64,000 nt of DNA from Strongyloides papillosus. Its lineage: Eukaryota; Nematoda; Chromadorea; Rhabditida; Strongyloididae. The translations under genes and the position numbers were made by a program. This document shows, piece by piece, positions 25,203-37,715 of this stretch. Within the stretch, counting starts at the first letter, position 1, and every line of letters begins with the position of its first letter. The stretch lies in NCBI GenBank assembly GCA_005656395.1, contig SRSI01000001.1, positions 620,001-684,000 on the forward strand, read 5' to 3'. Under the pieces are notes generated by a model. It saw only the letters and a program-made list of their open reading frames with translations. It made no database searches and was not told where the DNA came from.

Positions 25203-26658
25203 ATTTTTATATATTATTAATATTCTTTAAATTTTTAAATATAATAACAAATAACTGGACATTATTGAAGAAGTAAGATAATAGTAAAAAATACAGGAAA
25301 AGTTTATGAAAAACAAAAGAAGATTAATAAAAAAAAAGAATTGATTTTTTAAACAGAATAAAATTTAACAAATATTCGGAGTAATAAAAATATTAAAAAT
25401 ATAAAGAACAATCAAAAGATTAAAATAAAATTAACAACAGATATTGTAGAGAGTTATAAAGGTAGATGATTGATAAAAAAAAAGAAAAGGACAAGACTAG
25501 TAATTATATTTATGCTTCAAATATATAAACTTGTTTAGATACAAACAACTTTTCCCCTATGAACAATTAGATTCGGTAATTGATAATAATGATAATATAA
25601 TATAAATAGAAAGTGAAAATAATCTGGAGATATTAAAATAAAAAAATTATGTATAAAAATTTAATGATAAAATTAAAAGGGGAAGGTTTTGGGAGTATAT
25701 AAAAGTAAAGTAGGATGGGGGAAATTAATTGTTATGTTGGTAAGTAGAAATTATTACAAAAGTTAGTTAATTTTAATTGAAACTGATAATTTTCGTTATT
25801 ATTTCATTTCCTTCCTTTTTTTACGTTATTATTTATTTATTTTTACAGGTGTTTACAAGATATTCATGTATTTGTTTGTTGTTAATTTAATATTTTTTAG
25901 ATAATTTTTTATTTCTTTATTTAAAAAAAATTGCTTATTACAACCAACATACCAACAACAACATATGATTTTTTATTTTAAAGATCACCATTTATCTTTA
26001 AAATTTTAACTTTTAAAAATTAAAAATGAAAGGGTGTGGTAATGACTCGTTTATCATTTTTAATAAAAATTAAAGTTTAAATTTTTTAATATTATACCTA
26101 TAAATAGAAGAATTATTTTCATTTAATCTCATTTTAATATACGAAAAATGACTATTGAAAATACATTTTTAGTATAATAAAAATTCTAATTTTAATATTG
26201 AAAATTAAAATAGCTCTGAATAAGAGTATAAAAGTTTTAATATAATGTTTTACAATTTTTATTTATTTTTTTTAAACACTTTGTATCGAAATACATATAT
26301 ATATTGTAAGCAAATAAGTATATATTATTATTATTAAAAACGGTATAAAACATTAATAAGCTACTTTTGAAATTTCTCTTCTCCAAAAGACTTAAAATTT
26401 GGAGTGAGAGTCAAAACATTAGCAAGTGTATAAGTGTAAAATTTAGTACATCATTTTGAATCAAGTTTTCTAAAAAAAAATAATAAAAGAGAATTATACT
26501 TATTGTAACAAGATAAGCTTCTTAATTTTTTTTAATATATGTTTTTGCGAAATTTTTTTATGTAAACTTATAATTTGAACCACCCACAAATTAGAATGTT
26601 CTTAAGTCTTTTTCCTTTCGTTGTAGGTTCATTTTTGCAATCATATTTGAAAGGTGAA
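25203..26658. other. AT-rich intergenic DNA
   Basis: No gene is seen. The minus-strand open frame at 26568-26783 overlaps the true first exon of the next transporter and is a shadow. The last 100 nt include GTTGTAG, a possible trans-splice acceptor for the transporter gene. Confidence 0.55.
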
Positions 26659-28699
26659 ATGAGTAGTTCAAGTAGTAAATATTCTACTGAAAAAAAGAAG
26701 AAAGTATGTTGAAGATAGAGATTGGTTTTTTTATTTTTATTCTTACTAAAAATTAAATAATTATTTTTAGAAAAGTTCGACAAGTAAAGTTAGTGACGTT
26801 CAAGCACCAGAAGTTATTATTGAGGATAATAAGAAAGAGGGAGATGGCTCTGAACATAGAGGTGAATGGAATAGTAAGTTACAGTTCATCTTAACATGTA
26901 TCGGTTTTGCTGTTGGACTTGGTAATATTTGGAGATTTCCATCAGTTGCCTATGAAAATGGTGGTGCTGCATTTTTGATACCATACTTGACTTGTTCTTT
27001 AATTTTTGGTTTTCCGGTCCTTTTTTTGGAGATGGCATTGGGGCAATTAACACAATCAGGACCAGCTATAGCTTACGGTAAAATAGTACCAGTAATGAAA
27101 GGTATTGGATGGGGAATGATATGTTGTTCAACATTTATGGCATTCTTTTACGCTGTTATTATATCATGGATTTTATTATACATCTTCAAATTAGTAACAG
27201 GTGGATTTAATGATATTGTGACATGTAACAATTCATGGAATACAATTTTTTGCTCTTCTATAGTAGAAGAATTAAAATGCAAAAATGAATCCCTTCCTGA
27301 TACAAGTTACATATTCTTTAATAACACCTGTCTTGAGGTTCCACAAAATATGTCATCAATGGATTTTAGAGATATTACATATGCTGAACATAATTTGAAT
27401 CCTTCAAGAGTTTTATCAGCTGCTGAGGAATATTTTTATAGAGGAATGTTACAACAAGAAAATGATTTTATAAATAATATCTATAAACCAAATTGGGCAA
27501 TATTAGCAAGTTATACAATAGTTTATATTTTAATATTTTTAATTGTTTGGAAAGGTGTTAAAATTATCGGAAGAATGTCATTGATAACATCAACAGTACC
27601 ATATCTTATTATTTTAATATTTTTTATTTACGGTTTAACATTAGATGGTTCATCAATTGGTATACGTTATTACCTTTTAGAACCTGATTTTTCAAAAATT
27701 TTAAATTTTAAAACATGGAAAGCTGCTGCAACACAATTATGTTTTAGTTTATCTGTTGGAATAGGTGGAATATTATCATTATCATCATATAACGATAAAA
27801 GTCATAATATATTTAAAGATACATTGTTAATTGTTTTTGCTGATGGTTTTATGAGTATTTTTGGTGGTGTAACGGTATTTTCTATTCTTGGATTTATGGC
27901 AAAACAACTAGGAAAAGATATTGATGAAGTCGTTAAATCGGGGACATCATTGGCTTTCATTGCCTATCCCGAAGCAGCTTCCTTAACATCATTTCCTACA
28001 ATATTTTCACTATTATTTTTTATAATGTTATTTTTACTGGGAATTAGTACTCAAGTATGTATTGTCAGCAATTTATCTACAGGTTTATACGATCAATTTA
28101 TGGGACTTAGAAAGTATAAAAATAAATTATCGTTTGCTGCAGTTTTATTAATTTATGCTGGAGGATTTTTAATGACTTTTAAATCAGGGAAATTTTTATT
28201 TGAAATATTTAATCAATTCTCAGCATCCTTCAATTTATTGGGTCTAATTGGCTTGGAGGTTGTAACTGTCGTCTATATTTATGGGATAAAAAATTTCCAA
28301 AGAGATGTTAAAGATATGTTAGGTGAACCTAGTAATTGGTTTGCAAGGATTTTTGGTCCATCAGGATATTATTTTGCATTTTGCCTTATGATAGTTGCAC
28401 CAATATTAACATTAGTATTAAGTATCTTTGAAATAGTATCAACTATCATAACTCCTCTCGTTTATGGTAGTGGTGATTATAAAATTGTTATTCCACCAGC
28501 TTTAACAATTTTAGGATGGGTTATTGGTATAGTTCCATTACTTATTGTTCTTATCTCAGCAATAGTTGATATTGTTAGAAGGAAAAAAGCTGGAAAAGAA
28601 ATTTTAGGGTCAATAAAGGCAAGTAAAAGACATCATTCAGTACACTTGTATGAACCATCATTTGTTGTTCAGAAAATCCATGAAATGATGAAAAAATGA
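26659..28699 (+). CDS. SLC6-family sodium- and chloride-dependent transporter (SNF)
   Basis: Exons 26659-26703 and 26771-28699 (67-nt intron, phase 0) give 657 residues. The TM1 signature GFAVGLGNIWRFP is intact, followed by NGGAAF and EMALGQLTQSGP, all hallmarks of SLC6 symporters. About 12 hydrophobic segments follow. The large second extracellular loop has the paired cysteines (CNNSWNTIFC) and several N-x-S/T sites. Where monoamine transporters carry Asp in TM1 (AVDL), this protein has Gly (AVGL), so an amino-acid, GABA, betaine or similar substrate is more likely than dopamine or serotonin. The N-terminus (about 30 residues) is Ser/Lys-rich and cytoplasmic. The true start is the ATG at 26659: the domain continues upstream of 26975, where the first in-frame near-start is TTG. 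Confidence 0.93.
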
Positions 28700-28758
28700 T
28701 TTATGGTTGTTGAAAATTCTTCATGTATTGTACATTATTGTCTCGTGGAAAGAATAAT

Positions 28759-28764
28759 AATAAA
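28759..28764 (+). terminator. AATAAA polyadenylation signal
   Basis: AATAAA 60 nt downstream of the SLC6 gene stop codon on the sense strand. Confidence 0.45.
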
Positions 28765-30651
28765 AAATTTAGAATATAATGTGTTTTGTTATTTTTTTTA
28801 TTATTTTTAGTCATCTATTGAACTTTTAATAAATATTTTCATTTTTAAAGTTCAATTGTTATTTTAACAATGTAATTTTTATAGTGCAATTGTATTATAG
28901 GAAATTAATAGAATCACTTAGGTTAAAAATGTATGGACAAAAAAGAATCCACTTTGTTTGAAAAAAAGGTGAAATTCAAAGTTATAAAAATAAAGAAAAA
29001 TGGAATATGAATAAAAATTAATTGTCCAAAAGTATTAAATCAAACATAAAAATAGTCGTCAAATAGTGTGAGAGAAATGTGTTATGAAAAAAAAACAGTA
29101 AACAATTAACAGTGATAAAAGTTAACTTTTTATAAAAAAAATGAAGTTTATGAATAGATGTTTGAATGTACTTGAAACAAATAGCCTTTTATTTCTTAAA
29201 ACACATGATGTAAGTTTAAATATACATTAAAGTAGGCTATTGTTACTTGTTTGATCTACCAATAAAATCACTTGTTAGAGACTTTTTTTACTCAAAACAA
29301 GGGAGTTGAAAGAACCTGGAACTTTATTGTTGTAATGAAAATAAGTTGTTGAAATTTGTGTAATTTTTGATCTTGGCTAGAAAGGAAATTTATGTTTATT
29401 CAAATCATGAGGGCATCAAAAATATTTTTCAAATAGAAGGTATACAATAATGTATCAAAATAATAACATGAACTTGTATTCAGTTGACGTAATAAAGTTA
29501 TATATCAAGAATTTAATAGAAAATTTTAATTGATGTTGAAAAGTTTATTAAAAATACAATGTAATTGTAAAAAAATTACATAAGTTAATGGTGTTTTTTC
29601 CTTTATGGAAATAAAAATGATAAAAATAATAACAAAACATGAACAATAACAAGTTAATGTTGATGTTCTTAAGTTAATCTGTGTTATTTGCAATTTTTCT
29701 GGGGGAAAAAATGAAATTACAGTAATTTAAATAAAAAAAAGAAAGGAGATAATGAATTAACGAATGTTTTTATTTTTTTAAACAACTCTAATTACAGACT
29801 AATTCTATACAAATTAAAAAAGTTTTTTAAATTTATATAGATAGAAAAGTGCAATTTTTTTTAAAATTACAATCACATGATTTACCGATCATTAAAAAAA
29901 GCTTTTATGAAATTAAAATTTTCCATAAAAATGTTTTAGTAAACTAGAAAACAATTTTATCAATCTATGGATCAACACATTAGAATTTTAATGAACATTT
30001 TATCAGGGATAGGATCAAAATTAACTTATCTTTTTAAATTATCAATGTTGTTTAATGTAGTAATTCTATGCTTTTTTAACTTTTGCCAAATATCTTTTGA
30101 GTTATTTATGTTCCTAGGCTGTTTTACAAATATATTTTTTCAACATAGTATGATATCATTTGGAAACGTGGGCGATAGCACATTAAAGTAAACTATCATA
30201 ATCACAGAAATTTATTTAATTTTGAATGAAACACCTTAAGCCTTAAGAGAAGAGGGAAGTGTTGAATAGAATACTGATAATTTTTACTCAAGAATATTCA
30301 AAGAAAAGAGTTTAATGAGAACTTTGACAAATAACTTTCGATCAATGAGTCACTGGAGAACTTTTTATGTAAAACCTAAGACGAAAAGATTCCAACAAAA
30401 CTATAGTAGCAAAACCAATTAAAAATTCCTGATACTTGATGAATTAATCACTATGTTTAGCACGGATATTCTTAAACACCAGTACTTTCTCTTTAAGAAA
30501 AATGTTTACTGAGCATCGACACCTAAACGAAACAACACTACACCAGTTTGGAAAAGTGTCTTAAAATTAAAATAATAATTTTTTATCATTTACTTTCCAT
30601 CTTATTCTAATTTATCCTTTTTCATTATCTTTTTGAAATCATATATATTTC
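28765..30651. other. AT-rich intergenic DNA
   Basis: No supported gene. An open frame at 29967-30191 (74 codons, Phe/Ile-rich) has no recognisable domain and is probably chance. The part at 30240-30560 is less AT-rich, but I could not assign it to a coding or RNA gene. It may contain the promoter of the highly expressed ribosomal fusion gene that follows. Confidence 0.5.
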
Positions 30652-30663
30652 CTTTTTTTCCAG
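30652..30663 (+). promoter_or_regulatory. Splice/trans-splice acceptor before ubl-1
   Basis: CTTTTTTTC followed by CAG at 30663 lies 6 nt before the ubl-1 ATG. It is a strong polypyrimidine acceptor without a visible upstream coding exon, so spliced-leader addition is likely. Confidence 0.55.
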
Positions 30664-30669
30664 GGTATC

Positions 30670-31276
30670 ATGCAAATCTTTGTTAACGGTCTTAACAGTA
30701 GAACTGTTACATACAACGTTGAAGCTACCGAAACCATCGGAGCCATCAAGGCTAGAATTCAAGAAATTGAATCTATTCCATCATCTGAGCAATCATTGTA
30801 CTTCGGAGGTATGTTTTGTCAACTGACTCCCGAGAGAAGATAAAAATTTTTTAAGAGGTTTCTCCTTTTAAATTTTTCTTGTCATCTCGAGGACGGACTC
30901 GGTCTTTAGTAACTTGAAGATTTTAGGAAGACCACTTAGTGATGAATGCACACTCGCTGACTACACTATTGGAAACCTCTCAACCATCCATCTTAACCTC
31001 GAACTTCTTGGAGGAGGTAAAAAAAGAAAGAAGAAGGTTTACACCACACCAAAGAAAATCAAGCATAAGCATAAGAAAGTTAAACTCGCTGTCTTGAAAT
31101 TCTACAAAGTTGATGACTCCGGTAAAATCACCCGTAATAGAGTTGAATGTAACAGCGCTTCATGCGGAGGTGGTGTCTTCATGGCTGATCACGGAAACAG
31201 ACATTACTGTGGTAAATGCCACAATACTCTTGTCCAACAAGGTTCCGCCAAGACTGGAGCAGGAAAGAAGAAGTAA
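30670..31276 (+). CDS. ubl-1: Ubiquitin-like protein fused to ribosomal protein eS31 (RPS27A)
   Basis: Exons 30670-30808 and 30927-31276, joined inside a Gly codon, give 162 residues. Residues 1-76 are a degenerate ubiquitin: MQIFV start and GG at 75-76 are kept, but Lys48 is Arg, Lys63 is Asn, Ile44 is Tyr and Val70 is Asn. It is therefore unlikely to act as ordinary ubiquitin. Residues 77-162 are the small-subunit ribosomal protein, with the basic [14 protein letters not shown] linker and a C4 zinc site (CNSASC ... CGKC). Nematodes are known to carry such a divergent ubiquitin on this fusion (C. elegans ubl-1), and the fusion probably still needs cleavage after GG. Codon use is C-richer than its neighbours (ATC, CTC, CAC), as expected for a highly expressed ribosomal gene. 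Confidence 0.95.
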
Positions 31277-32143
31277 ATGTTTTTTGATCTTTTCTTGTTA
31301 TTGTGTTTTTTTGCCTATTGTTAAAGTAAATCATTATTATAATTTTTATTGTTTAATTGTGATCGTTTTGTTTTGAATCTCCAGTAAGAGGTAGAAACAT
31401 TACCACATAGATGTTTATAGAAATCTCTTTTATTTTCTTCAAAAGAGTGTTAGAAATGAAGTACTTATTAATATCATAATTCCATCGACATTCTCAGATG
31501 AAACTTTATTAAAAACACGGGCTTTAGCAAGAGCTGTTGACAATCTAAAAATTGGAAGAAGTGTTCGTGGTGGAATATAAGTAAAAGAATCAAAATTGAG
31601 ATGTGATTCTTTGCGATGACTCGTATAAGCATTAATAATTTTATCAGAAATTCATTACTGAATCTATAATGTCAAAAATGAGTTATTCAACAAAATTGTT
31701 AATTTATGGTCTCATTAAAATTTAGAAAATTTTCCAAGTATTTAACTAAAACTGCTATTTTATATCTCCCGAAACACATTTATTATTTCTACAAAATTTT
31801 TAGAAGATCAAAAATTAAGTTTTTAATAATTCGTTTGTTTTCTTAATTTGACATATAAATTGCTATTTAATAATATCTATTTTTATGACTGTAATTGATA
31901 TTTTCTAACGCTACAGCTATGTACTCTTAATTTTCTTTGCGATAAGGAAATTTTTCAATTTGTCAACGAGAAATAAATTTTTAGAATGTCATTGAAGGTA
32001 CATTCATTTATTCATCATGAAAAATAAGTGGTCTGATATATTTATATAGTAGGAATACATAATATATCCATCAAATGTAATGGGTTACAATAGATAACAA
32101 AAATACACGGTAATAAAATATAATTATTGATTTGTTCAAAATA
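31277..32143. other. Intergenic DNA with a coding-like fragment
   Basis: AT-rich spacer between convergent genes (ubl-1 on +, dehydrogenase on -). Apart from the fragment at 31449-31580, nothing is recognisable. Confidence 0.5.
31449..31580 (+). pseudogene. Orphan coding-like fragment, possible 3' exon or remnant
   Basis: An open frame of 43 codons ends with TAA at 31578-31580 and has non-AT-driven composition: a run of TRALARAVDNLKIGRSVRGG type, rich in Ala, Arg, Gly and Leu and unlike random AT-rich translation. There is no ATG at a sensible place and no clear partner exon upstream. It could be the last exon of a missed gene or a relic. The family is not recognised. Confidence 0.25.
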
Positions 32144-33130
32144 TTATTCAGTTTTTTTAGATCCTCTTCCAATACCTCGTTCTTTTTTTGATCTCACATA
32201 AGTAGCCCAGAAATAAAGATTTGGGGATAACCATCTTATAAAGATAGCTAATCTATGGAGGAGTGGAGCTAAGATAAGTTCACTTTTTCTGTTAATTAAT
32301 GCATTATAAATATAATTAGCAGACACCTCTGGTGAATAACCTTTTTTTTGATTTTCATCTTCAACGTTAACAGGAATACCTTCGGTATTGACAGCACGAC
32401 TACCAAAACCAGTATTCATGTAACCGGCTGAAACAACTAAAATTTGTAAATTAGGTCTTTCCTCTCCTCTCATAGAATCAAAGAATGCCTGAATAGCGTG
32501 TTTACTAGCAGAGTATGCTGATCTATATGGGATAGCAACTCTTCCCTGAATGCTACTAATAACAACAATAGCTCCATCATCTGGGATATAATCAATTAAA
32601 TTTTTTGTTACAGCTACATGTCCAAAATAGTTGATCTCCATGACATCTCTTTGAACTTTTAATGACGTATCACGACATGAACCACGATTAGATAGACCTG
32701 CGTTATTAACAAGAACATCAATTCTATCACCAGTAATACTTTTTTTAACCAAATCTTTAATAGAATCGTCCTTGGTATCTGTTAAATCTAAATAAGCATA
32801 ATCTGGAGCGTGTTCATTTCCCCATTTGTATTCTTCATTACATTTTACAAGTTCATCACATAATGATTTTAATTTATCAATTGATCTTGCTGTAACAATA
32901 ACTTTAGCTCCTTCCTTATAAAATTTGAAAGCTAATGCTCTCCCTAACCCAGTACTGGCACCAGTAATGAGGACAGTTTTGTTTTTTACATTCAATTTTG
33001 GTTGATGATGTGGTCCAGGAATAGCGTAGAAAAGTGCTTTTGTAATTCCATATATTCCAGCTGAAATTACCAGCCATGTACAAAGAGGGTTATTCTGAAT
33101 ATTTTGTAGATATCCTTGAATTTGTTCCAT
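32144..33130 (-). CDS. Membrane-anchored short-chain dehydrogenase/reductase (DHRS7-like)
   Basis: A single exon of 328 residues. The N-terminus has one hydrophobic segment at about 17-37, suggesting an ER or lipid-droplet membrane anchor. A classical SDR follows: nucleotide motif TGASTGLG at 56-63, NNAG at 142-145, catalytic Ser at 192/193, Tyr206 and Lys210 (YSASK). Arg82 after the second strand (TARS) favours NADP(H). Layout and length resemble DHRS7/DHRS7B proteins, which act on lipid or steroid-like carbonyls; the substrate here is unknown. It is convergent with ubl-1 and on the same strand as mrps-15, 726 nt away. Confidence 0.88.
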   Translation of the reverse strand: MEQIQGYLQNIQNNPLCTWLVISAGIYGITKALFYAIPGPHHQPKLNVKNKTVLITGASTGLGRALAFKFYKEGAKVIVTARSIDKLKSLCDELVKCNEEYKWGNEHAPDYAYLDLTDTKDDSIKDLVKKSITGDRIDVLVNNAGLSNRGSCRDTSLKVQRDVMEINYFGHVAVTKNLIDYIPDDGAIVVISSIQGRVAIPYRSAYSASKHAIQAFFDSMRGEERPNLQILVVSAGYMNTGFGSRAVNTEGIPVNVEDENQKKGYSPEVSANYIYNALINRKSELILAPLLHRLAIFIRWLSPNLYFWATYVRSKKERGIGRGSKKTE

Positions 33131-33855
33131 CTAAAATTTATATAGAATTATAAGATGAAAAAAGTATGAAAAAAAAGTGAAAAAAAATCAAATAAGGGTC
33201 GTTATTTCAATATAAAATAAAACGCATCATAACAAAATAAAAAGGTAAATTGCAACTTTTATGCAGGAAAGTGCTCTTATTGCAAAAACACAATCTAAAG
33301 GTTATCAGTTAACTTTATTGAAAGAATAATCTATAATTAGGAGAATAAACTGAAGCAACTATGCATGTACATGTTTATATATCTATAAACATATACGTAT
33401 ATGATAATCGAAAAAAAAAGTTTGTAGGAGAATATACTTCTATATTGATAAAGAGAAGTGAAAAATTTGTAAGAAAATATATAAACAATGTACCAATATA
33501 ATTTGTTAGAAAAACAATATAAATCTAAATCATGTAATAGAACATCTATTGATTCAAAATGATGGAAATTTATTTAGATAGTCAAACTTTTATTATTGAG
33601 AGTAATCAAAATGTGAAGATACGTGATATGTGTTTTGCCTCACTATTCCAACACCGACATATTAACAATCTTTTTTTTATTTTGTAAATAATATTTGTAA
33701 GTAAAACACAGGAAAGGAAAAACATTCCCATATTTCCTTCTCTGCTTTCATTGCACAGTAATGAAAAGAATCTCCATAGTTTAATAATTCTATTTATTTC
33801 CCTAAATATTCATAAATTATATGATAACAACTAATCAACAAGTATCTAGTACAAA
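33131..33855. other. AT-rich intergenic DNA
   Basis: No coding sequence is seen. It holds the upstream region of the dehydrogenase gene and the 3' side of mrps-15. A short AT hairpin (TGTTTATA/TATAAACA) lies at about 33370-33390, with no known role. Confidence 0.5.
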
Positions 33856-34932
33856 TTATTTTGAATCATGACCAAACAACAATGAATGCGTAACAGTTTC
33901 AGACAACTCCTCAATAACTTTTGGTTGGTAAACCCCAACCACATTAGCTACTTTTTTCCCTTCAATAATACTAATTTCCTCCAGTCTTTTTTTTATATTT
34001 TCTTCTTCAATTTCGAGGCTTTGTAATTTCTCATCTATATCTGCAGCTATTTCATCTCTATTCTCCATAAAAGTTCTATGTAATGTATCTAACTTATTTT
34101 CTTTCTCTCTTTCAATTCTTAATTTTAATTGATGTTCTGACCAAGCTTTTCTAGTCTTTATATGTTCTGGTTGTTTTTGAACATGATAAGCAATCTTTAA
34201 TTCTTCAATAACACGTTCAAATTCAGCCTCATCTTGTTCTCTTAGGAGACGTAAAAGCTTCCTTCTGTAATTTATCATCAAATAAAGACGATGTGTTATC
34301 CATACAGGTTTTTTTGGATTTTTAGCCATAAACATATCAACTAAAGATGTCCAACTGCGGATAACTGTGGTTGTCCAGGCTATCTTTACTTGTAATGATG
34401 AATCATCGAATTTATGTTTGTTTACAGAATCAATTAATGTTCGTTTCCATGCTCCACTTAAATCCCTTCTTTCTCCGTACTCTATACTAAATATTCTTTT
34501 CACAGATTCTGGAGCATCTCTTAATTCATCTACATGTCTATATGCATATCTTAATTGAGAAGTATCAACTTGTGGTAAACCATAATCAGTCTTATTTCCT
34601 ATTAAATTATCTGATCCTTTCATCATAACTTCTCTTTCACTTCCAATCTTTTCTTTCCACAGCAATTCTAAGGCATCCAAATAGTTGTCATCTACAATTA
34701 AAAAAATTGTCTCCAAAGAAACTTAACTACATTAATTCATACCTAAAGGTAAATCAGCAGCTTTCTTTTCAAAGTAATCTGGATCCTGTTTAGCTGGATC
34801 TGTTACCTTTTGATGTTTATTATAAAATGGAATACGAGCACGACCCTTTGTATTAATAGAAGTAACATGAATCGAAGCAATTGGTGTCACATTCCATATT
34901 AAAGGGGCGAAAATTAATCTCCTCGAAATCAT
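33856..34932 (-). CDS. mrps-15: Mitochondrial small-subunit ribosomal protein uS15m
   Basis: Two exons, 34932-34743 and 34691-33856, joined inside an Asp codon over a 51-nt intron, give 341 residues. The N-terminus (MISRRLIFAPL) is basic and amphipathic, a good mitochondrial presequence. The uS15 helical domain is at about 175-235: the helix with VDMFMAKNPKKP is followed by the diagnostic INYRRKLLRLLREQDEAEFE. The long C-terminal part (235-341) is Lys/Glu-rich and predicted coiled coil, as in other animal MRPS15 proteins, which are much longer than bacterial S15. The gene lies 218 nt downstream of the plastin stop codon on the same strand, so the two may be co-transcribed. Confidence 0.88.
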
Positions 34933-35150
34933 TCTTACATAGAAAGTGATAACTAATTTATTTAAAAGTAGACATTATTTATAAAATACTATTGGTGAAG
35001 TGTAAAACATTTCGTGACAAGAAAAAATAAGAAAATTCTGCCGAAAATACAATCATCCCTCTATTAATTAAGATTTTTCTGTACAACATAATTATTTTAC
35101 AATAAATATCGAAATAAACGTTATATAAAAAGTTAAATCAAAGAAAATTT

Positions 35151-37069
35151 TTACTGGCATTTTGAATCTACTTTAAGAAGATAATCTCTGGCCATAAGAC
35201 AAGCGAAAACAGTCATTACCATTTTTGATTTCACCTCCACAATATCCTCGGGCAGGGCGTAGATTTTGGCTCCAATTTTTCTTCCAGAGGAGATAGCATA
35301 TTTAGCGTTGGCAATTTTGGCTGATTCTCCACCACTTTTAACCATATCATAATTGATCGTTCCAGGGGCTATAGCATCAATTAAATCTATAACAACAGTT
35401 CCATCTGAAATAGAAGGATCTTGGAAACTCTTTATAGATGTTTTCTTTCCAGAACTAGCCAATTTCTCGTTGACCCAAGCAATTATTTCCTTATCAGTAA
35501 CAAGAGTTCCATCATTTTTATTGGTACATTGAGATAAAATGGCGAGAGTATAAGCTCTCATGAGTTGCCAAACTAAAGCAAGTGTTAAAGTTCTATTACC
35601 ATCATACAAATCTTTTCCCTGAATCCCAACCAAACTGAAACGTAATTGAACTCCCAATTGAACAGCATAATTACAGTTAGAGATCTTATCCATAAACATT
35701 TGTAATTTACGGAATGTTGTAACAACATTCTTCCAGTTGACAATACCAGGCTTAATGATATCATATAGTTGGAAGATAATCAAACCATCCTGAAGATCTC
35801 CATAAAGCCAGTTGACGAATGGTTTAACTCCCATACTGTTCATCCAGTTTCTGTAAGTTTTTTCTTCTCTAGTTTCTCCATCAATATCATTAATTTGTTC
35901 AGTCTCCTCAACATCTAGCTCAGGAAGATTGGCATATTTATTGAAAAGGTTAGCAAGGAAAGCCAAGTTAAGATTGTAAACACCATTACAAACATCATTG
36001 GGTGTGACAAATTCACGACAATTCAATTTATCTGCTTGTTGGAGCATAGCTGTTGCTCTTTGTAAATTACCAGTGAGATTGAGTGGACTAAGGTTGACTC
36101 CAGAACCTTGTGGTGCTACTTGGTGAAGGAGATGTGTGTAAATTTCCGAGTCCATAACATCTGTTGTGAAATTCTTCAATTCCCTGTTACACCCAGCTCT
36201 CTTGAGATGATAGTTTACCCAACGCATAAGAATTTCTTCCTTGGATAATTTTCTTAGGTCATCAGCAGTCTCTCCATCTTTAAGAAGTCTAAATAGTCCT
36301 GGGACACGGATAAGATCAATTTGATTAAACAGTCCAATGCGAATAATTTGCCATAAGAGTCCCAATACCAGGTGTTGACGGCCTTTACTAAGATCATCAG
36401 CATCAATATTGACAATATTACAACCAATAGCTTGGGCTGACATCAGGGACAATGTAAGATTTTCAAGTTTTGAATAAGTATTAAGATTTTTTTTGTTGAT
36501 TACACGTTCGTCAATTGTTTCAGGAACAGCGAGATTGATCAATTTACATAAAACAAGACCGTCATCAAGTTTCTGGTACAACTCGTGAGTATCAGCATTA
36601 ACAGGAAGGTGTTTCTTAAGATCAGGATCCTCAGATAGGTGGCTGTTAATCCAATTTGAAAAAGCAACCTCCTCTTCAACTCGGATTGTATGAATAATTT
36701 CGTCAGCACCATGATGAGCCAAACCTTGTATCTTGTATGAACCTTGAGCAGAATTAATTCCAACTTTCCATGAACTTGCGAGTGAATTTTTTTGTCCAAT
36801 TAAATTTGAGTAGATACTGCAAAATTCACCAAATGTAAGTGAATCGCTTCCATTGTTTTTCTCAATAATTTCACGAAACTTGTATCCCGGTACGTCAATC
36901 CCAAGTAATTTTAAAGCGTCCTTCACGTCATCATACAAAATGCTGCCCCCTCCTTCTTGTGATATCTAAAAAAACACCTCATTATTGTTATTAGAAAAAA
37001 AAAATCCTTTGAGAGACATACAGATGGAAATTTTTCTGATAACTCCGAAATTTGCTCCTTAGATAACAT
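35151..37069 (-). CDS. plst-1: Plastin/fimbrin actin-bundling protein
   Basis: Exons 37069-37022 and 36965-35151 (phase 0, 56-nt intron) give 620 residues, close to the usual 627. Four calponin-homology domains in two actin-binding modules fill residues about 105-620; each has the WxN start and DGLVLCKLIN- or DGLIIFQLYD-type helix. The N-terminal headpiece (1-75) aligns with the two EF-hands of plastins, but the first loop lacks the Asp ligands (SQEGGGSILY) and the second is also altered, so calcium regulation is probably lost. The ATG at 37069 is preferred because the EF-like helix MLSKEQISELSEKF begins there; the longest open frame in the second exon begins only at a TTG. Expected site of action is the actin cortex and filament bundles. 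Confidence 0.94.
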
Positions 37070-37700
37070 TTTAGATGACAAAAAAGTTTATGCCAAAAAG
37101 TTGATGAAAAAACGCGACAGCCCTTTTTTATATTTGGAAAATTAAGTCATCAAATTGGTTCCCAAAGCGAAGTGATATTTATTTGAGACATTTATTGTAT
37201 GCAGGACTTCATCAAGGACTCTTTGTTTGTTTTTTTTACCAATGATATTCAAAATTTTACCATAATATTGTAGGTATTGCTTTATAAATTTTTCTTATTT
37301 TACGAACACATATAATCACAAATCATTCACATTTCGTAGAAAGAAAAAAAATATAATGGTTATTTATTTGGTGGCCTTCAAAAAGGTTATCATGCTATTT
37401 TTATCTTATCAGGAGGATGTTACATTTTTCTACTGCACACAAGTATAAATGTTTTAAATATTTTCTAACTGCTCATTTACGTACAGATATTTCAAAATGT
37501 CTTAAGCAATACTTTATTTATTTTTTCAACCAACTATCAGCCGCGACTTTATTTGAATTTTGATATTTTAATATGCTAGATATTAAAATTGCTTTGGTAA
37601 ATATACTATTTTATTGACGTTATAAACATATTTAAACTGTTGACACAATATTTTTTATTGTATTCTACTGACCATGCTAGCAATACACTTAAAAAATTAT
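37070..37700. other. Divergent promoter region between plst-1 and sod-1
   Basis: About 630 nt between divergent starts. No coding sequence or named element is seen. It must contain the promoters of both genes. Confidence 0.5.
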
Positions 37701-37710
37701 TTCATTCCAG
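37701..37710 (+). promoter_or_regulatory. Splice/trans-splice acceptor that decides the sod-1 start
   Basis: TTCATTCCAG ends 5 nt before the ATG at 37716. Its presence inside the longer open frame that starts at 37674 argues that the first 14 codons are not in the mature mRNA. Confidence 0.5.
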
Positions 37711-37715
37711 ACAAT

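Noticed and set aside
29967..30191. 74-codon open frame upstream of ubl-1
   Set aside because: ATG start but hydrophobic low-complexity content, no homologous feel, and no regulatory context; could be chance.
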